Positions 43,395 to 51,502 of a DNA stretch of 64,000 nt are shown piece by piece. The translations under genes were made by a program, and so were the position numbers. The first letter of the stretch is position 1, and every line of letters starts with the position of its first letter. The notes under the pieces are model-generated. The model made no database searches and was not told the origin of the DNA. It saw nothing but the letters and a program-made list of their open reading frames with translations. The stretch is from Allomuricauda sp. CAU 1633 (GTDB taxonomy: Bacteria > Bacteroidota > Bacteroidia > Flavobacteriales > Flavobacteriaceae). The stretch lies in NCBI RefSeq assembly GCF_017313225.1, contig NZ_JAFLNE010000001.1, positions 992,001 through 1,056,000 of the forward strand, read 5' to 3'.

Positions 43395-44210
43395 CTAGTT
43401 CAATCTAAACCTCAAAAACACCGGCAAATGATCTGATAACTTTCTGGCCTCTTCTAATTGATCACAAAACCTGACAAAGTCGATTACACCCCCTTCTACC
43501 TTGTGAATACTTTTCGAATAAAAAATATTGTCAATGGGGTAGTTGAGGTAATTGGTTCGTTCACAGCTCCGTTTTAAAGTGGTCTTTTGGTCGGTAATGG
43601 CCGTTTGGTAACCTGATTTTTTCAAAGTGTTGAAGACGGGCATTTTTTCATCCACATTAAAATCCCCTGCAATGATCACTGGGGTCTTCAAAGAATCAAT
43701 AACAAACTTGGAAAGGGCTTCAATTTCACTCTCTGGGTCCTTGTTGTAGGGTCTTGAATGATAATCGACCACTGTAAATTGTTTCCCATCTATATAAAAG
43801 TGCAACAAAAAGGGTTCCCTATCGATTAAGGAATCCAACTCCGAAATGAGCCAACCCCGGTTCTTGATCTTTATCCTATGGGTCTTCCAAATAAAGGCGT
43901 AACGTTCGGTAACGTACTTTGGACTATTGGTGGGGTCGCTGATGACATAGTCCCATTTAGCTCCTTTTCTATTCAGGATATCTGTGAGTTTGGCAACAGC
44001 CTGGGCACCACCAAAACCGGCCACTACTTCTTGAATGGCCAAAACATCGGTGTCATTTACAATTTGGGCAATCCTATTCAGTTCCTCAGTGTTCTTTGTT
44101 CTTCCAAAGTCTTTTATGTTCCAAGAGATTAAGGTGACTTCATCCTGTTGGGAAAAAGCAGGATAATACGAAACCAGCAGTAGTACTACTAAGGTTATTC
44201 TTTTTAGCAT
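43395..44210 (-). CDS. Secreted endonuclease/exonuclease/phosphatase-family protein
   Basis: 271 aa. A signal peptide ends PAFSQ. The EEP (DNase I-like) fold has SWNIKDFG, the metal Glu in VLAIQEV, the VVDYHSRP segment, AGDFNVDEK and the terminal SDHLPV histidine motif. All key catalytic residues are present. Likely an exported nuclease or phosphodiesterase. Its stop faces the stop of the channel gene, 7 bp away. Confidence 0.88.
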   Translation of the reverse strand: MLKRITLVVLLLVSYYPAFSQQDEVTLISWNIKDFGRTKNTEELNRIAQIVNDTDVLAIQEVVAGFGGAQAVAKLTDILNRKGAKWDYVISDPTNSPKYVTERYAFIWKTHRIKIKNRGWLISELDSLIDREPFLLHFYIDGKQFTVVDYHSRPYNKDPESEIEALSKFVIDSLKTPVIIAGDFNVDEKMPVFNTLKKSGYQTAITDQKTTLKRSCERTNYLNYPIDNIFYSKSIHKVEGGVIDFVRFCDQLEEARKLSDHLPVFLRFRLN

Positions 44211-44334
44211 GGGGTTGGTCTTGATTGCTCCTCAATTTATGAAAAATCTTTTCGTGATATTATGGATTTCCGTAACGATGTTACTTGAAGAAATAAAGAA
44301 GCCATAATACCCTACTTTGAAAACCCTTTTTTGA

Positions 44335-45114
44335 TTATTTGGGTTTTGTGTCTCCCTTTGACCCAAAAACATTTTTCAATAAATAATCAAGGGCCTCTTC
44401 ATCAGATAGAACAGAAGTTTTCTTGATCTTGGGTATGGTCTTCTTAACTTGATTTGGTTCTTCAAATGTTTTTTCTTGTGGCACGGAGAAAGGATTGGCC
44501 TCAAAACCATAGGAATGGTTCAGGGACAACAGGATCTTCAGGGCCGTTTCAAAATCAATGAAATGCCCCAATGTTTTATCATTGCCAACAAGGTCAATGG
44601 AGAAATGACCCTCATCCCCCATTAGGTAGTGGTCCAAGAGCTCACTATTTGCGAGATTATCCTTCAATGTGTTCCGTTGCCCATCCAACATTTCCAATTT
44701 CCCGATGTTGCTGACGGACTCGATACCACTTTTGTCCTTTTGGACACGGATGAACCTGATGCTCTTGGTGATCATGGAATCGGCCAACAGGGTATAGTAT
44801 TGTAGGGCCAGTTTTTTGGATTTCTTCTTCCCAAGTCCGAATATCTCTTCATTGAAATCATGGAAGAAACCCAAGAAAGGCCCATCGATTAGGTCAATGT
44901 ACCGGTCCAACAAAAAAGAGTGCAGGGCAATGGTGGGATGTTGGGTGTACCGCATCACGGGAGGGCCCGTCGGTGGAAACACCTGTTTGGGCTCAGCTGT
45001 CAGGGCAATTACATGAATTGGCTCCATGAGCCCATGGGACAATAGGAGCCGTTGCCGGTCCATTGGGTCCATATTGGTCAGGTCGTGTCCTTTCAACAGT
45101 CCGAAGGGGTCCAT
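44335..45114 (-). CDS. Hypothetical protein next to the integrase
   Basis: 259 aa, soluble, no recognised domain. It carries the block MDPMDRQRLLLSHGLMEPIH, a central alpha-rich region (GLGKKKSKKLALQYYTLLAD) and a basic C-terminus. The gene starts 75 bp after the integrase stop on the same strand, a position often filled by accessory genes of tyrosine-recombinase elements (excision or regulatory), so an element-linked role is inferred from position alone. Confidence 0.65.
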   Translation of the reverse strand: MDPFGLLKGHDLTNMDPMDRQRLLLSHGLMEPIHVIALTAEPKQVFPPTGPPVMRYTQHPTIALHSFLLDRYIDLIDGPFLGFFHDFNEEIFGLGKKKSKKLALQYYTLLADSMITKSIRFIRVQKDKSGIESVSNIGKLEMLDGQRNTLKDNLANSELLDHYLMGDEGHFSIDLVGNDKTLGHFIDFETALKILLSLNHSYGFEANPFSVPQEKTFEEPNQVKKTIPKIKKTSVLSDEEALDYLLKNVFGSKGDTKPK

Positions 45115-45189
45115 AGGGGTATAAATATGTGTAAAACAACGAAATTTTACCCTAATATGGGGTATGGCAATGGGGCCAATTGCCCTTTT

Positions 45190-46491
45190 CTATCTTTCGA
45201 ACAGGTGGGAATAGTCGTCCGGCAGTTCGGCATCGATGTCACGGAGGTACTTCTCAAGGGCGTCCATGGTGCTGTGGCCGGTTATGGGCAACAGTTTGCT
45301 CTTGGCCACGAAGGAGGGGTTGTCCTTTGCAAGCTTTCGATAAAGTTGGGTGATGTAGGTGTGCCTGAAACTGTACAGGCCATATTCCTTTCCGAGCCCC
45401 AGTTCTTCCTTCACCCTTTTGAACCGGTTTGTGAAATACCCCCTCTTGTTCTCCTCCGAGGTGTCCCAGACCCCTCCGATGCCCTCAGGGGTGAAGAGGA
45501 AGTGTTCCGGGTCCATTGCGGAAATATCCGGCAGTTCCCCCAAAAGGATGTCGGGGATTATCTTGGTCTTGTCGAGCTTGGTCTTGGTGCGCAGGTACAG
45601 CTTTTTGTCCCTTACATCGATGTCCCTTACCCTCAGCCTACACACCTCTATGGGCCTTAGGAAACAATAGGAGACAAAACGGACAAAGAGCAATAACAGG
45701 GGGTCATTTTTGCCCATATGCCCCTCTACCTTGGCAAGGAGGTCGGGGGCATAGGTCTTGTTTCTTTTTGGCTGGGTGCGCAGTTGGGGTATCCCCTTGA
45801 CAACGTTCCTGGCAATGATGTCGTTGTCCTCCAAGGTCTGGAACAGGGAGCTCAGGTCGGCCCTGGCATTGTTCCGGTTCCGTGCACTGGTGCGCTGCAA
45901 CACCTCGTTGAGGTACTCCATGACCGTTCTTTTGTCCAACAGTGCAACATTGTGGCCTTTGCCAAAACGTTGCACTGCCCACTCCCCGAAACGGTTGGCC
46001 CTGCTCCTGAACTTGATATAGGTCGATTCCCTTAGGGTCCTCTTTTTTATGGAAAGGGCCATTTCAAGGGCCTCCGTGACCCCCATTGGGGCATCCCCCT
46101 CCTTTGTTCCAATGGTCACCCGTTGGGGCCGCTCCTTTTCAATGGGGGCAATTGTGCCCTTATCCGGCACCCCTTCCTTTTTGCTAAAGAGCTCCCCCTC
46201 CAGTTCGGTGTTGTCGGCATAGGGACTGAAACCGGCCTCCAGGAGCATGGAAAGGTTCCTCTGGATGGTCCTCAGGTGGGCATAGCGCTGCCGCTTTGTC
46301 CCATATCGGTTGGCACCTGCCTTGATATTGGGCTGTCTCTTGAGCTTTCAGGTAGCTGGGTCACGGAAGGAATAGTAGACGTACCAGTCCCTGGCAAGGG
46401 CGTCCCTTTGCTCTTTCCTGGGGAGCTTGGACCAGCTTTTCGCATCGGCCCCACCTGTGTATATCCTGGGTTCTGAGAAGGCGCGTTTCAT
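45190..46491 (-). pseudogene. Tyrosine recombinase (integrase), interrupted by in-frame TGA
   Basis: Full frame from ATG 46491 to 45190, about 433 codons. A TGA at 46350-46348 falls where a Gly is expected (DPAT-stop-KLKRQP), one base from GGA. The 3' 352 codons form an open frame from an internal Met at 46248. Downstream domains are intact: SAM-like core-binding region (about residues 120-210), catalytic Arg in FLRPIEVCRLRV, HTYITQLYR box, GH in LPITGHS and the nucleophile Tyr in EKYLRD. The gene starts 112 bp downstream of tRNA-fMet. Readthrough, reinitiation at 46248 or inactivation are all possible. Confidence 0.88.
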
Positions 46492-46499
46492 GTCAAAAA

Positions 46500-46520
46500 C
46501 GTGTACGGTACCGTGTACTG
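46500..46520. repeat. CGTGTACGG direct-repeat pair (right end)
   Basis: CGTGTACGG (46500-46508) and CGTGTACTG (46512-46520), the same 12-bp period and flanks as at 13536-13556. Lies just upstream of the integrase start, so it could also serve its autoregulation. Confidence 0.5.
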
Positions 46521-46547
46521 TCCGTAAAAATAGGGAAACATCGGGCA

Positions 46548-46579
46548 TAAAAAAACGGATTGTATGTACACAATCCGTT
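46548..46579 (-). terminator. Terminator of tRNA-fMet
   Basis: On the minus strand AACGGATTGT and ACAATCCGTT form a 10-bp stem with a 6-nt loop, followed by a run of T. It lies 24 bp past the tRNA 3' end and separates the tRNA from the integrase. Confidence 0.88.
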
Positions 46580-46602
46580 GATTCTTGGCTGTTTAGCCCT
46601 TG

Positions 46603-46675
<73 letters not shown>

Positions 46676-46685
46676 ATGTGGACGG

Positions 46686-46718
46686 CAAATATACAACTCT
46701 TTTCGGGTCATTTCCAAA
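46686..46718 (-). promoter_or_regulatory. Promoter of tRNA-fMet (Bacteroidota type)
   Basis: On the minus strand TTTG (46718-46715), 21 bp, TATATTTG (46693-46686). This fits the -33 TTTG and -7 TAnnTTTG consensus at correct spacing, and starts about 11 bp before the tRNA 5' end. Confidence 0.75.
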
Positions 46719-46789
46719 CTAAATTCAATATTCCTAATATCATTGGGGGCAATCCAGCCTAAAATCCATAAATTCGGATTTTTGACTTT

Positions 46790-48154
46790 ATGGAAGCCAT
46801 CAACAAATTTATATCCTCCATGCTGCCCTACACGGAGTGGCCCATGTTCATCCTGCTGATTGGAGGTGGACTTTTTCTTGCATTTTACTCCAAATTTGTA
46901 CCATTCCGGTATTTTGGCCATGCGATTGCCGTGGTATCGGGAAAGTATGATGATAAAAATGCCAAAGGGGATGTGACTTCCTTTCAAGCGCTGTCAGCCG
47001 CGGTTGCAGCTACAGTGGGATTGGGAAATATCTCAGGCGTAGCCATAGCCATTCACGATGGGGGACCCGGTGTGGTATTTTGGATTTGGATGACGGCGCT
47101 TTTGGGAATGGGCATCAAGTTTTACTCTGGCAGCCTGGCCATCATGTTCCGTGCAACGGACCCCGACGGAAAACTTCAGGGAGGCCCTATGTTTTATATC
47201 ACCCAAGGCATGGGGAAATGGGCCAAACCCATGGCCATATTTTTTAGTATTTGTGGGCTTTTCGGATTTTTAGGGGTCTTTACCGCCAATCAATTCACTG
47301 AAGCCTTTATGGGTGTAGTGCAACCTCATGAAACACTTTTGGCGACCAGTGAATTCAACTGGAAATTGGGTATTGGTTTCTTTTTGGCAATTGTTACCTC
47401 CATTGTAATTTTCGGCGGTCTCTCAAAAATAGCTAAGGTAGCTTCGGCTATTGTACCCTTTATGGTAGGGATTTATCTGCTTGCCGTATTGTTTGTGATG
47501 ATCAACAACGCTTCCGAAGTGATTCCAGCCTTAAAAATGATTTTAGTTGAAGCTTGGAATTTTGATACTGTTGTTACGGGAGGATTTTGGGGCTTGGTGA
47601 TTATTGGGGTACGAAGAGCTATGTTTTCCAACGAAGCAGGTTTGGGTAGTGCGCCTATGTATCATGGTCAATCCAGGAATGATGAACCTACCAAGGAAGG
47701 ACTGGTGGCCATGTTGGGCCCTTTTATCGATACCATAATGGTCTGTACGTTTACTGCTGTGGTGATTATTTTGAGTGGTGCCTATCTTGAGGACGGTAGT
47801 GGAATCACCATGACCATGTCCGCTTTTGAGAAAACCCTCTTTGGCTTTGGAGATACCCTTTTGATGGTGATTGTTACGGCTTTTGCACTATCCACATTGT
47901 TTACCTATTCATACTACGGGGTAAAGAGCCTTTCCTTTTTGACCACGCCCAAAATTGGCAAATGGTACAATGTTTTCTTCGTAATCATGATTATTTTTGC
48001 AGCAGTGGCTTCGTTACAATTGGTGAAGAATCTTATAGATCTTTCATACGCCCTCATGGTGATTCCCAACATGATAGCCGTATTGTATCTTTCACCAAAG
48101 GTGAATGAAGCATCAAAAAAATACCTTCAAAAAATGAAACAAGGTGGCGCATAA
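46790..48154 (+). CDS. AGCS alanine/glycine:sodium symporter
   Basis: 454 aa, about 11 membrane helices. It has the AGCS signatures ATVGLGNISGVAIAI and RRAMFSNEAGLGSAPM. It imports alanine or glycine with sodium through the inner membrane. The gene overlaps era by 11 bp, unusual for two unrelated functions, and follows the tRNA on the opposite strand. First non-tRNA gene of the core chromosome after the island. Confidence 0.93.
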   Translation: MEAINKFISSMLPYTEWPMFILLIGGGLFLAFYSKFVPFRYFGHAIAVVSGKYDDKNAKGDVTSFQALSAAVAATVGLGNISGVAIAIHDGGPGVVFWIWMTALLGMGIKFYSGSLAIMFRATDPDGKLQGGPMFYITQGMGKWAKPMAIFFSICGLFGFLGVFTANQFTEAFMGVVQPHETLLATSEFNWKLGIGFFLAIVTSIVIFGGLSKIAKVASAIVPFMVGIYLLAVLFVMINNASEVIPALKMILVEAWNFDTVVTGGFWGLVIIGVRRAMFSNEAGLGSAPMYHGQSRNDEPTKEGLVAMLGPFIDTIMVCTFTAVVIILSGAYLEDGSGITMTMSAFEKTLFGFGDTLLMVIVTAFALSTLFTYSYYGVKSLSFLTTPKIGKWYNVFFVIMIIFAAVASLQLVKNLIDLSYALMVIPNMIAVLYLSPKVNEASKKYLQKMKQGGA

Positions 48155-49025
48155 AGCAGGTTTTGTAAATATTATCGGTAATCCCAATGTGGGTAAATCC
48201 ACCTTGATGAATGCCTTTGTGGGCGAAAAACTGTCCATAATCACCTCCAAGGCACAGACCACCCGTCATCGAATTTTGGGCATTGTGAATGGGGATGATT
48301 TTCAGGTGATCCTTTCCGATACTCCCGGAATCATTAAACCTGCTTATGAGCTTCAGACCTCCATGATGGATTTTGTAAAATCCGCTTTTGAAGATGCTGA
48401 TGTATTGCTCTATATGGTTGAAATTGGGGAAAAGGCTTTGAAGGACGAAGCGTTTTTCAAAAAAATACAGAACAGTAAGATTCCCGTTTTGCTATTACTG
48501 AATAAGATTGATACTTCGGATCAAGAAGCCTTGGAAGCACAAATGCAACACTGGCAAGGTTTGTTGCCCGAGGCGGAAATCCATCCCATATCGGCCTTGG
48601 AAAACTTTAATGTAAGGGAAGTTTTTGAACGAATTTTGGAATTGTTGCCCGAAGCACCTCCGTATTACCCCAAAGACCAATTAACGGATAAACCCGAACG
48701 TTTTTTTGTCAATGAGACCATTCGCGAGAAAATATTACTTCACTATAAAAAGGAGATTCCGTATTCCGTGGAGGTAGAGACCGAAGAATTTTTGGAAGAT
48801 GATAACATCATCCGAATTCGGTCCGTGATTATGGTGGAGCGCGATACCCAAAAAGGAATCATCATTGGACATAAGGGAAGTGCCTTAAAAAAAGTAGGAG
48901 TGGAGGCCCGAAAAGACTTGGAAAAATTCTTTGATAAACAAGTCCACATCGAACTCTATGTAAAAGTCAACAAAAACTGGCGGAGCAATTCCCAACAACT
49001 CCGGCGATTTGGGTATAACGGCTAA
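48144..49025 (+). CDS. era: GTPase Era
   Basis: 293 aa. The GTPase domain has GNPNVGKST (P-loop, residues about 12-20), the TTRH switch I, DTPG and NKID motifs, and the C-terminal KH domain has the GIIIGHKGSALKK RNA-binding loop. Era binds 16S rRNA and acts in 30S assembly. It begins with GTG (48144) inside the end of the upstream symporter gene, so translation is probably coupled to it. Confidence 0.95.
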   Translation: MAHKAGFVNIIGNPNVGKSTLMNAFVGEKLSIITSKAQTTRHRILGIVNGDDFQVILSDTPGIIKPAYELQTSMMDFVKSAFEDADVLLYMVEIGEKALKDEAFFKKIQNSKIPVLLLLNKIDTSDQEALEAQMQHWQGLLPEAEIHPISALENFNVREVFERILELLPEAPPYYPKDQLTDKPERFFVNETIREKILLHYKKEIPYSVEVETEEFLEDDNIIRIRSVIMVERDTQKGIIIGHKGSALKKVGVEARKDLEKFFDKQVHIELYVKVNKNWRSNSQQLRRFGYNG

Positions 49026-49029
49026 AAGG

Positions 49030-49533
49030 CTACCCCTGCTGAAACCCAGAAATCTTCTTTCGGATAAATGTTTTTAACTGCTCCATTTGTGGTTTTCCCT
49101 TGGCTCTCCCCATGCGGCCAAAAGCATAGAGCGAAAACCAAATCACCACCAAAAAGAACATGCCCACCATCCAAAAAGTGACATCTTTGCCCAAAGAATG
49201 ATTGGAATACGCAAAAATGCCTAAGATGATAAACAGAGTACCCACCCCAAAATGCAGGAACATAAAAAATGTCCAAAGCGTTGGATTGGGGCCAAAAACC
49301 CCATGGATTTTACTCACACCCTTTTCAAATGAAGTAAGTTCCAAATGCAGTTGGGGCGACCAAAAGGTATTTTCTGAGTTCCGGAACTTAATGTAGATAT
49401 GTTCGTCCAACCGTTTGATCACAAAAGATTCTTCTTCCGATTGGTCAAAAATGGCTTTTAATTGGTCCATATCGGTTTTTAGGGCGACCTGAAATCGGGG
49501 ACGCAATACAATTTCGTTGGTGAAATCGCTCAT
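49030..49533 (-). CDS. Conserved membrane protein, often near era/der
   Basis: 167 aa. A soluble N-terminal part (about 85 residues) with the WSPQLHLELTSFEKG strand is followed by two membrane helices (about 88-108, 115-140) and a basic tail. It lies convergent with era (4 bp) and divergent from der. I recognise no catalytic motif, and the function is unknown. Confidence 0.75.
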   Translation of the reverse strand: MSDFTNEIVLRPRFQVALKTDMDQLKAIFDQSEEESFVIKRLDEHIYIKFRNSENTFWSPQLHLELTSFEKGVSKIHGVFGPNPTLWTFFMFLHFGVGTLFIILGIFAYSNHSLGKDVTFWMVGMFFLVVIWFSLYAFGRMGRAKGKPQMEQLKTFIRKKISGFQQG

Positions 49534-49585
49534 AACATATTGAAATAGATGAAAAAAGGTATCATTTTTTCTTCATAATAAATGG

Positions 49586-49593
49586 TACTTTTG
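49586..49593 (+). promoter_or_regulatory. Probable -7 box of the der promoter
   Basis: TACTTTTG matches TAnnTTTG, 16 bp before the ATG. A clear -33 TTTG is not seen. Confidence 0.4.
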
Positions 49594-49609
49594 CCAAAAA
49601 TTAAGGCAG

Positions 49610-50911
49610 ATGGGAGCTATTGTGGCCATTGTGGGGAGACCCAACGTAGGAAAGTCTACATTTTTTAATCGATTGATTCAGCGTCGGGAAGCCATCGTGG
49701 ATGCCGTGAGTGGTGTCACCCGTGATCGTCACTATGGAAAAAGCGACTGGAACGGCAAAGAATTTTCTTTGATTGATACGGGCGGCTATGTCTTAGGAAG
49801 CGATGACGTTTTTGAAAAAGAAATCGATAAGCAGGTAGAGTTGGCCATTGATGAAGCGGATGCCATCATTTTTATGGTGGATGTGGAGTCTGGCGTAACC
49901 GGAATGGATGAAGATGTGGCCAAGCTGTTACGAAAGGTTGATAAACCCGTTTTTTTGGCCGTGAACAAAGTGGATAACGCCCAGCGAATGGCAGACGCCG
50001 TTGAGTTTTATGCTTTGGGGCTGGGAGAGTATTTCACGTTGTCCAGTATTAACGGTAGTGGAACGGGAGACCTTTTGGATGCCTTGGTCAAGGTGCTTCC
50101 TGAAAAAATTGAAGAAGAGAGTGAACTCCCACGTTTCGCCGTGGTGGGTAGGCCCAACGCCGGAAAATCCTCCTTTATCAATGCTTTGATTGGGAAGGAC
50201 CGCTACATTGTGACCGATATAGCAGGTACGACACGGGACAGCATCGATACCAAATACAATCAGTTTGGGTTTGAGTTCAATTTGGTGGATACCGCAGGTA
50301 TTCGAAGGAAATCCAAAGTGAAGGAAGATTTGGAATTTTACTCCGTAATGCGTTCCGTGAGGGCCATTGAGCACTGTGATGTTTGTATATTAATGTTGGA
50401 TGCGACCCGAGGTTTCGACGGACAGGTAGAGAATATTTTTTGGCTTGCCCAGCGTAATAATAAGGGTATTGTGATTCTGGTCAATAAATGGGATTTGGTG
50501 GAGAAGGAAACCAATTCGGTAAAGGAGTATACCGCCAAGATAAAACAAGCTATTTCACCTTTTGAGGACGTCCCTATTCTTTTTATTTCGGTATTGAACA
50601 AGCAACGGATTTTCAAAGCGATTGAAACCGCAGTGGAGGTCTATAAAAACCGTTCAAAGAAAATCGTGACCCGAAAATTGAACGATATCATGCTACCCAT
50701 TATTGAGCATACCCCGCCTCCGGCCTACAAGGGAAAATATGTGAAAATCAAGTTTTGTACACAACTACCGACACCCTATCCGCAGTTTGCTTTTTTCTGC
50801 AATTTGCCGCAATATGTTCGTGATCCCTACAAGCGCTTTTTGGAGAACAAACTCCGGGAACATTTTGATTTTACGGGAGTGCCCATCACCATTTTTATGC
50901 GGAAGAAATAG
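49610..50911 (+). CDS. der: GTPase Der (EngA)
   Basis: 433 aa with two tandem GTPase domains (P-loops GRPNVGKST at about 8 and GRPNAGKSS at about 180; DTGG/DTAG and NKVD/NKWD motifs) and a C-terminal KH-like domain. It acts in 50S ribosome assembly. Length and motif order are normal. Confidence 0.96.
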   Translation: MGAIVAIVGRPNVGKSTFFNRLIQRREAIVDAVSGVTRDRHYGKSDWNGKEFSLIDTGGYVLGSDDVFEKEIDKQVELAIDEADAIIFMVDVESGVTGMDEDVAKLLRKVDKPVFLAVNKVDNAQRMADAVEFYALGLGEYFTLSSINGSGTGDLLDALVKVLPEKIEEESELPRFAVVGRPNAGKSSFINALIGKDRYIVTDIAGTTRDSIDTKYNQFGFEFNLVDTAGIRRKSKVKEDLEFYSVMRSVRAIEHCDVCILMLDATRGFDGQVENIFWLAQRNNKGIVILVNKWDLVEKETNSVKEYTAKIKQAISPFEDVPILFISVLNKQRIFKAIETAVEVYKNRSKKIVTRKLNDIMLPIIEHTPPPAYKGKYVKIKFCTQLPTPYPQFAFFCNLPQYVRDPYKRFLENKLREHFDFTGVPITIFMRKK

Positions 50912-50927
50912 TAAATGATTTAACCCG

Positions 50928-51437
50928 ATGGCAAATAGGAATCTATTTTATGTTAAACGTATGGACAATTGGGATTTCTATTCTATTTTCATCTACGTCG
51001 CAATTAGCTTGATAATATATTTTGACCCCTACGGTTTGATAACTAAGGAGATGGTTTTGTTTTATGCGTATTTAACTCCTCTTTTTCTTTATTTGTTCAA
51101 TTACAAGTCATTAAGAAAACTTAATGTCTGGATAATCTGGACTATAATCTCCTTATTGGATATAGTTTTATATTATGAAATTTCTGGTATTGAGAAGTTC
51201 ATGTTTGTTAGAGGGCCAGCCTCAGGATTTTTAAGGTACACATGGATATTCTTATTATTATTTCAATTGCTGAGAGTTATTTCATTTAAGTTTCAGGAAA
51301 TGGAACTAGTTGCACCTAATAAGGGTTCCATAGATATTTGGGATAACAGGAGACTTACATTTGTTGACAACATATGTTTCATTATATATGGAGGGATATT
51401 TGTTTTTATGGGTGTAGCTGAACAGGTTTTCAATTAA
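50928..51437 (+). CDS. Hypothetical AT-rich membrane protein
   Basis: 169 aa with four or five membrane segments (about 17-37, 42-62, 70-84, 98-116, 146-162). It is more AT-rich in codons than der or pbpC, and I recognise no family. It starts 16 bp after der, possibly read through from it. The codon use suggests a recently acquired or fast-evolving gene. Confidence 0.6.
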   Translation: MANRNLFYVKRMDNWDFYSIFIYVAISLIIYFDPYGLITKEMVLFYAYLTPLFLYLFNYKSLRKLNVWIIWTIISLLDIVLYYEISGIEKFMFVRGPASGFLRYTWIFLLLFQLLRVISFKFQEMELVAPNKGSIDIWDNRRLTFVDNICFIIYGGIFVFMGVAEQVFN

Positions 51438-51502
51438 TAATTTCGATGTGGGTTTTTGGCAAAATGATTAAAATATTAAACTGCCAAAACTTTATTAAAC
51501 AA

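Noticed and set aside
45052-46035. Several + strand frames across the integrase
   Set aside because: They mirror the integrase, whose catalytic motifs are all on the minus strand.
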